From: Liolophura sinensis
Lineage: Eukaryota; Mollusca; Polyplacophora; Chitonida; Chitonidae
Length of the DNA: 64,000 nt
Direction of reading: 5' to 3'
NCBI RefSeq assembly: GCF_032854445.1
Contig: NC_088295.1
Coordinates: 12,511,385 to 12,575,384 of the forward strand
Below, in pieces: positions 56,190 to 64,000 of this stretch. The notes beneath the pieces are model-generated. The model worked only from the letters and a program-made list of their open reading frames with translations, was not told where the DNA came from and did not search any database. The translations under genes and the position numbers were made by a program. Every line of letters begins with the position of its first letter. Position 1 is the first letter of the stretch.

Positions 56190-56240
56190 ATAGTCCTGAG
56201 CACGGCGTAAAAGTCCAATCAAATAAATGAAAAAAAAATA
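56190..56240 (+). mobile_element. SINE family A tail remnant, opposite orientation
   Basis: Short match, tcctgagcacggcgtaaaag then ccaatcaaataaatg, corresponding to the complement of the family tail end. Confidence 0.5.
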
Positions 56241-56947
56241 AAAACAAAGGTGGCAGTTTTGCAACAAAATGATCGGCATGTATAAATTATGTCGTGCCCA
56301 ACATGTATAGCCTACCATATATATGCTTGATCATCGGCTATATGTACACGTTCGTAGGCCTACTAATGCGTTGCCCATAGAAACTTGCACATCCATGTAT
56401 GCACTGTATGTCATTGTGAATGTGCTGCACAAATTAGGCTCACAACTTGTGTACTTCTGATATATACACAAAATCATACATGTGGATGTGCATATCCTCA
56501 CAACAGCCCTACTGTGTACAACTTGTACACTTGTATGCCGCACATATATAGGCCTAGTAATTGGGCGTATTAAAATATTTTATCCATATTAATTGTTTTA
56601 GGAATAAAAATGGCGCTCGGTATAAATGGGCCCATGCATATAATTTAGGTATTTATTGTAAAATGGAATCGACTAGCAATTTTTATTTGGTATTGACTTC
56701 ATATAGTTAAATACAGATTTTGTGTATAGGCTTAGCGTTTAACTTCTTATCGGTTGATTATATACAGATTGTTCGAATATTTTGTTCAGCGTTTTTTTTG
56801 CATAATAATACCACGGATTTCTAATAACAATCACGTTGATATAAATTGTTGATACATATGTATATCTCGAAATTTAAAAATCATACTAATCACTGTCCTG
56901 TCATACAACTAATTATTATGCTTACGTGTTATGTGCTTATGTGCTTA

Positions 56948-56968
56948 GGGGAAAGTGGGGCAAAATGG
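56948..56968. repeat. Left terminal inverted repeat of the pogo-like element
   Basis: Begins ggggaaagtggggcaaaatg directly after a TA dinucleotide (56946-56947). It is the exact reverse complement of 59071-59091. Confidence 0.93.
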
Positions 56969-57528
56969 ACCCTCGGGGCAAAATGGGACAGTTCTCAGAA
57001 ACGCATAATACTGGTGCTGTCACCTATGATGTCGCGTCCAGAATCAGAACGAGGCCGATTTATAACAACAAGGTCGTCATTAAAAGCTCACGTGGACATG
57101 AAGTCATTTTAGCGGGAGTTTATGAATTTTGACCCGTTTGATCTAAGGTAAGCATGTTTTTAAGCTCGGTATGAGCATAACTTATCCTAAGAAATACTAC
57201 CTTAAACATATCCATTTGAAACTTTGCATAATTAGCTCCCACAAACAAGTAAATAATGTGAACTCAGCAACGAGTTTTAGCCCGTGATGGCGATGGTTCA
57301 ATTTTAACAGTTGGGGGCAAAACGGGACACACTGGAATGGGGCAAAATGGGACATGTGGACCATTTTGCCCCACACTGTGTCCCGTTTTGCCCCATATAA
57401 TAATCTGCATTATTTTACAGTATAACTCAAACTAGTTCGAGGCTTTATTAAAGTTATAATACTTAACGTTTATTTGGGATTTATAAGGATGCTTTACACC
57501 CTACATCAACCTAACTATATTTAGGTAA

Positions 57529-57960
57529 GTTCTTCAAACAAAGGATATATTCACAACATGGTTCCAGCACTTTATTCGAGCTTCTGGCGCTTCCAAAGAC
57601 AACCGAGTTCTACTCATTCTGGATGGACATGCAACTCACACTAGAAACATACAAGTGATTGACTTGGCCAGAGAGAATGGCGTGGAAATACTACCACCAC
57701 ACTGCTCCCATAAAATGCAACCATTAGATGTGAGTTTCATGAAGTCAAAATCAACCTATTACGACCAGGAGTTAGAGAAATGGCTGCGAAACAACCCCGG
57801 TCGAGTGATTACCACCTTCCAACTTGCTGATCTCTTTGGCCGAGCCTATGTCAAAGCAGTCACAGCTGTGGTTGGATATTTTCCAACCACACGAGTTTGC
57901 TGCCGCAGAACCTACAGATGTTCCAAATCCAAACTCCCAAACGGTCAACCCATTGATTGA
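57529..57960 (+). pseudogene. DDE transposase fragment (pogo/jerky type), frameshifted
   Basis: Encodes FTTWFQHFI, VLLILDGHATHT with the second catalytic Asp, ILPPHCSHKMQPLDVSFM with the third acidic residue, and FGRAYVKAVTA. These are signature blocks of the DDE_1 domain in pogo, Tigger and jerky proteins. The frame opens after a stop at 57526 and lacks the N-terminal third. Homology leaves this frame near 57865-57885 and resumes in the next, so the gene is broken. Confidence 0.9.
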
Positions 57961-58203
57961 TTTAGATGATCATGGCATCCAAACAGATGCAATTGTTGAT
58001 GAGCCAACATCTGACAGACAAGTGGAGTCCGTTTCAGGCGTGAGCGCAATCCAGGAAGCTTTGGTTGAGCCGCAGCCGTCAACATCTGGCATACATGCCG
58101 AGGAGACTATTTTACATGTAGGCCTACCCACGATCCCGGAAGCTTCAGAAACCGAAAGTCCGAAAATCCAACCTGTTCTATTTCTCCGCCGCTGTCTACG
58201 CCT
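57866..58203 (+). pseudogene. Transposase linker, second frame
   Basis: Continues the transposase in another frame: DIFQPHEFAAAEPTD, then an acidic Ser/Thr/Pro-rich linker (EPTSDRQVESVSG, VEPQPSTSGI). The E-F-A-x-A-E tail is typical after pogo DDE domains. Meaning shifts again near 58150-58205 to the frame holding the PHD finger. Confidence 0.75.
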
Positions 58204-58716
58204 GTGTCGTCTTCCACCAGTAAGTCCTCGGATGGTAATTCAGTTCCGCCAGGCTACATGTCACCATTTGACATTTCACCCCCACCCAGAGTCACCGTCA
58301 GGCAAACTCGGGAGTCAAATGTCCGCCGTGGCAAGGCAGCTATTCTCACCAGCAACCCGTACAAATCCTCACTTCTTGGTGATAAAGTACAGTCTCTCAG
58401 GGCAACATCTAGTTCACGACATGAAGTCGTCCGCAAAGCACAAACATCAACCCAAGGTAAAGGAAAGCGTACACGAAACCACCTTCCAAAATCAGTGATT
58501 GTGTCTAAAGTTGCCAAAACCCCTGAAGTTGCAGATGTAACGCACCCTTCGCTCGAAACTGATGAAGCCGATACAGAATGTATCTATTGTTCTGAACTGT
58601 GGAGCAAAGGCACCGATGGAATGATCCAGTGTACAACATGTTTACTGTGGGCACACCCAACTTGCGCTGGCATAGATGATGACGATGATGCTTTTATTTG
58701 CGAACTGTGTAACTAA
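58204..58716 (+). pseudogene. Transposase C-terminal region with PHD finger
   Basis: A basic Ser/Pro-rich stretch precedes a C4HC3 zinc finger at 58579-58713 (CIYC, MIQCTTC, LLWAHPTC, FICELC), the Cys/His spacing of PHD fingers. The frame ends in TAA at the natural C-terminus. PHD fingers bind histone tails, so a role in targeting is possible. The finger itself looks intact. Confidence 0.85.
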
Positions 58717-59070
58717 CCAATGAAACTGTAAACAATACTATATCATCTTGAACGGTGTGTTTTGTTTGAGGTGGCAATACATAGGCCTACAACTACCAAA
58801 ATTTTTTGTTGTGTTGAAACACGTATTGCTTCCTTCAATTCATGTACGTTGGGGTAAAATGGGACATGTGGGTCCATTTTGCCCCACCCAGTGGGGCAAT
58901 ATGGGACATACCGAACAGAAAGTATTTTTATTTTCTATTGGAATAGTCCGCGTATACAAACCAAAAATGATTAAAAAATTAAAGATATTATAACCCTTCA
59001 TCGCAAACCCTCTGTTTTTACACACCAGCTTTATAATTTAGCTACACACAAGTACATGAAGTTAAGTGTC

Positions 59071-59091
59071 CCATTTTGCCCCACTTTCCCC
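59071..59091. repeat. Right terminal inverted repeat of the pogo-like element
   Basis: Reads cattttgccccactttcccc at its end and is followed by TA (59092-59093), matching the left end. Confidence 0.93.
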
Positions 59092-59093
59092 TA

Positions 59094-62000
59094 CGCCCCA
59101 CCACCCTACCACCCCACCACCTTAATCCTGTTGATCTATATAGATTGGTAGTCTACATGTGTTTGTCTGTATAACTATTTACCTTTCATACTATGCAGAA
59201 CAGAATAAACAACCAGCAGGCATGGATTCCATTTCAAAGAGAGGTATATGTATATAAGCGATATTCGATATGGTCTCAATGTAGATGTCCAATATAATTT
59301 ACCTCTATATCTGAACGTGGAAGAGAAGTAAACACACACTCAAATATATACGTGTTCAGCAAATCGAAAAGTGAAGTAAACATTCCAAAACACTCATAAA
59401 ACATAACGTTCTATACACAACGTTAATAATGTTAAATCCAAGAATTTGACTGTGGTGGATAAAGGAGAGTTTTATAATGTTAAACTTTTACTTAAATCAA
59501 CACCATAAATTTAAGTCTTGGAAAATTAACAAAAATGATAAAAATAAGATGTAATCTAACACTATATCTTAATGTCAATTTAATACTCACCAAGCGTTTC
59601 ACATTAAAAATGTTTTGTGTTGTATAACATTGTGCCAAATAATTATCATAGGGGGCGTAAGGTTAAACACATGTTGGGAATCACAGTGTGTAGAACATTT
59701 GACATTCTCTTAATATTTTCGTTTTGAGAAAGAGCATAGGTGTTATAACTCTGTTTTTAACATCAAATTTGGAGGAAAACTGATGCTTTTTAATAATGTT
59801 AATTGGAAAGGGATGATGAACTGTGTATATTTCAAATAAGATTATTGGTGTTTATTATGGTTGGGAAAAGATAACGAAACCAATGTAAAAATGTTACATT
59901 TGTTACATTTCAACAGATATATGATTGATATATCTTTTGATAATAGTGTATATACTATTGCCAGCCCCCGCCTTAAATAAAAGATATATTTATGTTTCGA
60001 ATGTTTTTGTGAGAAACATATGCCATATCTGATGTGTAGGCCTATATAAGGTACAATTATTATGTGTGGAAATTTTAGGTAAAAAGTGTACAGGCTGGGG
60101 TAATGAAACATTAAAAGGGTCAGCCAATACTAATGGCTGCTTAATAGTACGTGTGAAATAAGAACAATAAACTTTTTCAGAACTTTGTGCTCAGATTATC
60201 CCTCAAGTGACACTGCAGAAGGTACACTTGCATGAAGATCAGTAAAGAAAACCAGTAAATTAAATCTCGAGTTTGGTCAGTATAGACCTAGTTAAATTTT
60301 CACCATGCATACAGGTGGTTCAAAACTACTGAGTCATGGGCTTACCCTTGAGTGTGTCCAGATTGGTGACGGCATCACCAATACAATTAAGGCTAAGAGT
60401 GCCGTTGGTGTCATGATGCAGCAATGTGGTCGCTTCCTGTTGCCGGATGGAATGGGCACGTTAACATGCCATCGTGGAATATTCCTCAGACTGAACAGAC
60501 GATGCAAGTTTACAGCTGTCTATATAGTTGAAATATCTGACTGAAAGTTTTGCGGGTGAGCAAATCGCACGTAATCTTACGTGGGGCGTTGTCCACAGCC
60601 TGTGTGTACCAGGGCATACGACACACTGCTAAGGGATCGGCTCACGGCCCGTGCCATCAGCTACCTCGATGGGACGAGATCACAATAGAACCGGTGTAAG
60701 GTTTTGCGAAACTACCATTATTCATGCCTCAGAAGCCACGGCAATATCACATTTCGTTGCTTGACTCTAAACTCACATGACTATAGGAAACTTCAGCGCA
60801 GAGTTGTATATATGTACACATATATATGTACTTCAGCAATTAGCCCCTTGAGCCAGCACTAAGGGGCATGGCTATAGTTGATCGACACTGCAGAGAAATA
60901 CCTGAAGGAACTCTGTCCAGTAATTAACATCATGCATTGTTGCTCTGGCAATAAATATAAGACAACATATAGACGTACATGACTGGCCCGTTGGGATAAC
61001 CCATTAATATATCTTTAGAGACATACAATGTACAACTTGATTAATCAGAACCTTGGAGAGCTTAATCAAGCCAGTGCACCAGAGGGATTGAATGACAAGT
61101 CCCTGCTGCGCGGACATTGTACTGGCTAACTCTTTTAGCATCCAAAACATCAATAATAATCTACAGCAACTGTTGTGTATTATAGATCATTATACATCTT
61201 AAGCGTTTGGTGACAATGGGTTTGGAATGTTATAGATCAAACGCACGAATACTTTTTAAGAATTCTTTATTCACGTACTTTCAGTTTTGTTTTTATGATA
61301 TCATGCCGTCTCTTTGTCTCTGGTCACATGCAATTGCGTAATACTGACAGTGTTGCCGAACTTCACGGAACACCATCCTAAAGACAGCAGACACCTCTGT
61401 TATTAACAGTACTGTAGTCTGGGAGCCCAGAAGGACTCGTTCATCATCCCTTTCTTAAGTTTTGGACACTGAACCAATGACCGATTTCGAGTTGTTCCTC
61501 CATAAGTTAACAAAGTACAGGAATTGACACTTCAGCTTGATTCTTACCATACCTTGGAGTGCACATATACATGTGTATTTTGCAATGGGTGCGATCAGAT
61601 GTTTGTTTGGGCAGTGCCCAGTGAGACTAGTTCAGAATAGAAATCTGAAGAAGGGCTTCTATATGCGTCCGAACTTCATATTTCAGGTCTCAAACCTGCT
61701 GTGAAAAACAAATCCTCCTAGGCTCCTGGACTACATATGCACTATATTGACATTAACACTACTGGTCTATCCTATTATGCTGAATTACGTAGTGTTAAGC
61801 CATAACCATTCAGTTATTCATTCTTTATTGTGCTGTGCACCAGATATAAGGAAAAACGAAGATGTCGCCACATTTGAAGTCCTGGTAAAGATATTGATAT
61901 AACGCTTATAGGTACAATTCGTTTTGATACAGAACCATAGTGAATATATGTGGTATAAAATGTGCTTGTAGAGATGCATTAAGTGAAACTTGTTGATATG

Positions 62001-62579
62001 AAATGGGCTGTCCTTGGCAAGATTTGTTAAGTCCTGATAAGCTGAAGAAAACTCTGAATCACGGTAACCCTTCTCTGAACCGCGATATTCTACACCTCAC
62101 TGTGCCCGGCTTGTGATCGGGCTAGTAAATCTCGCGGTCTATGGACACATAGCTCTCCTATACGCGCGCCCGGCCCCTCTCCCTCAGGTACATGTACATG
62201 GAGGTGTCAGTTTCCCGCACGAACTTCCTAGTTCTGTGTAATCAATACTTCAACAGACACAGGTGTAGCTTGTATCTCACTGTTGATATAATGACAAGCA
62301 AAGCCCTTGTCGCACGTAAAATGGTGATTCACTTGATTTTCGTGACACAAAGGAATCTACGAGCACACCAACGTTATGCCCTTTTATAGAACATGATACC
62401 GAATCTATAAACAAGTTGTGACCAACACGCACGATTCTGTTTATTCACTGCAACTGTTTCTTGTGCGTAATATGACTTTATAACATTCTCGCATTCCCCA
62501 AAGGTAGGCCTATATCCACTTATGGGCACAGAATTGGCTAAAGTACGCCAAGAATACCAGTCTGACAACATCTAACACC
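59094..62579. other. Region with no supported gene
   Basis: 3.5 kb between the transposon and the 30-bp array. The longest open frames are short (80 codons at 60305-60544) and resemble nothing I know. Confidence 0.55.
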
Positions 62580-63533
62580 GAGACGAAAATAGTATTCTGA
62601 TTGGATCTCCTGGAGAGTACTGATTGGATCTTATGATGAAAATGGCGATCTGATTGGATCTCAAGGCAATAACAGTAGCAAGACTAGTAATTTGATTGTA
62701 TCTCATGATGAGTGAAACGATTTGATTTGATGTAATGGCGTTATTACCAATCTGATTGTATCTCATGACAAAAATAGTCATTTGATTGTATCTCATAATG
62801 AGAATAGCGATCTGATTGGCGCTCATGGTGAGAGTAGCAATGTCATTGGATCTCATCATGAGAACCATACCGAGGTGATTATATCTTCTGTTGAGAGTAG
62901 ATATCTGCTTGTATCTCATGATGATAATCGACATCTGATGGAATTTCCTGATCAGAATAGCAATTTGATTCCATCTTTTGACCTGACTGGCAATCAGACC
63001 GTATCTTCTGGTGACATACGTAACCTGATTCGAATCTCTTGGTGAGAGTAGACATCTGATTGTATCTCATAGTGAGAGCAGCGGTACGTTCTGGAGAGAG
63101 TAGAAGTGTGGTTGTATCTCATGGTGAGAAAACGGCCTGATTATATATTTTGGCCAGAGTAAAAAGCTGACTGTATATCTCACGATGAGAACAGCAATTT
63201 GAAAATAACAATCTGATTATACCTTTTGGTGAGAGTAAAAATCTTTGTGTATGTCATGGCAAGAACAGTGGTTTATACCTTTTGGTGAAAGTAGAAATCT
63301 GGGTGTATCTCATGGCGAGAACAGCGGTCTGATTATAACTTCCGGTGAGGGTACTAATCTGGTTGTATCTCATGGCGAGAATAGCGGTTTGATTATACCT
63401 TTTGGTGAGAATAGAAATCTGGGTGTATCCCATTGCGAGAACAGTGGTCTGATTATACCTTTTGAAGAGAGTAGAAATTTGGCTGTATCTCCTAGCGAGA
63501 ACAGCGGTCTGATTATAACTTCCGGTTAGGGTA
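62580..63533. repeat. 30-bp tandem array with 60-bp higher order at its right end
   Basis: Units resemble ctgattggatctcatgatga followed by gaatagcgat. From about 63240 two alternating versions (tggtgagagtag and catggcgagaacagcg types) form 60-bp pairs. The left part is much more diverged. The array ends abruptly at 63533. Confidence 0.9.
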
Positions 63534-64000
63534 TTGTTATGTGCACGACTGCCATCGGTTTCTAAATAGAGCTTGCCACTGTTTACATATGCTAAGTTCA
63601 GGGAGTGCTGTCTGCCTCTACCTTAGAATATTCCAGAATGCGCTCAGTTCGGTGCCTGTTTGTTTACATCAAGTGTTCAGGAATTTTCTTATTCTGGACA
63701 ATTCCACCAGGCTATACAAGACCTATGAAAGCAGGGGAGAACGGAGAGAGACGGAGAGAACGGAGAAAGGAGAATTATTGAGAGTTTTGGATGCTTTCGC
63801 TGTGTATTACTTTAGTAGGCCCTTTGTGCTGAATTTTGGTGTCTCTATAGCCTCTGGCTTTGTTATATCCTATCTCCACCGAGCACTTGTTCAGTCTGAA
63901 CTTGTATGTTTAATTTGTGCTCTTGTATACACAGTGCTTATTAGTACACGGACCCTGTCTGTGGAATTTTGTGTATATTTCGTCATACACTCAGTTATAC
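63534..64000 (+). mobile_element. Possible LTR of a retrotransposon, cut by window edge
   Basis: The 30-bp array stops in mid-unit at gggta and unrelated sequence starts TGTTATGTGCACGACTGCC. A TGTTAT start is typical of many Gypsy-type LTRs. The following sequence has no ORF. The other end is outside the window, so neither the terminal CA nor a target duplication can be checked. Confidence 0.3.

Larger units (their letters stand above)
56948..59091 (+). mobile_element. pogo-like DNA transposon, degraded, with PHD finger
   Basis: Perfect 21-bp terminal inverted repeats (56948-56968 and 59071-59091) are each flanked by TA, the target duplicated by Tc1/mariner/pogo elements. Inside are the C-terminal half of a DDE transposase and a PHD finger in three reading frames. 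The helix-turn-helix region and first catalytic Asp are missing, so the copy cannot be autonomous. Confidence 0.92.

Noticed and set aside
57661..57960. An intact host gene related to jerky/Tigger
   Set aside because: TIRs and TA flanks, missing N-terminal half and two frameshifts show a decayed transposon, not a domesticated gene.
60305..60544. 80-codon plus-strand open frame (MHTGGSKLLSHG start)
   Set aside because: No recognised domain, no splice context and no repeat relationship; not enough to call a gene.

Overview
The window reads as nuclear DNA of an invertebrate animal, most likely a mollusc or another lophotrochozoan. Evidence is AT-rich intron-dense sequence, many copies of a tRNA-derived SINE of the type common in mollusc genomes, several minisatellites and a pogo-like DNA transposon. 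Species cannot be fixed from sequence alone. There is no sign of prokaryotic organisation.

About 53 kb (409-53062) is one minus-strand gene for a very large modular extracellular protein. I located 50 exons, E1-E50 in transcription order, so from high to low coordinate. They hold about 8.46 kb of coding sequence, about 2,820 residues. Splice sites and phases agree at every junction except two one-base discrepancies (E10 and E12). Domain order from the N-terminal side is: C-type lectin (E1-E4), LDL-receptor class A (E5), three CUB or CUB-like domains (E6-E11), four sushi/CCP (E12-E15), two EGF (E16-E17), four more CCP (E18-E21), two HYR (E22-E23), CCP (E24), an unrecognised two-exon domain (E25-E26), three GCC2/GCC3 cysteine-rich modules (E27-E29), EGF (E30-E31), a second HYR-HYR-CCP-unknown-GCC2x3 block (E32-E39), about 13 EGF repeats (E40-E49), then the start of a pentraxin/laminin-G-like fold (E50). 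The gene leaves the window at its low-coordinate end. The C-terminal half resembles the polydom/SVEP1 family, but the lectin-LDLa-CUB front end is not the SVEP1 arrangement. A possible signal-peptide exon lies at 55895-56005.

Introns carry SINE copies of at least four kinds, a foldback element (41396-41862) and tandem arrays with units of 19, 32, 41, 58, 114 and 164 bp. Three arrays sit on exon edges. Near E44 and E32 they have copied the splice site together with part of the exon. Near E20 the array begins within a few bases of the donor.

Beyond the gene, 56948-59091 is a degraded pogo-like transposon with 21-bp perfect terminal inverted repeats, TA flanks, half of a DDE transposase and a C-terminal PHD finger, with frameshifts. 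From 59 kb to the end no gene is supported. A 30/60-bp array lies at 62.58-63.53 kb, and what may be the edge of an LTR element interrupts it at about 63535.
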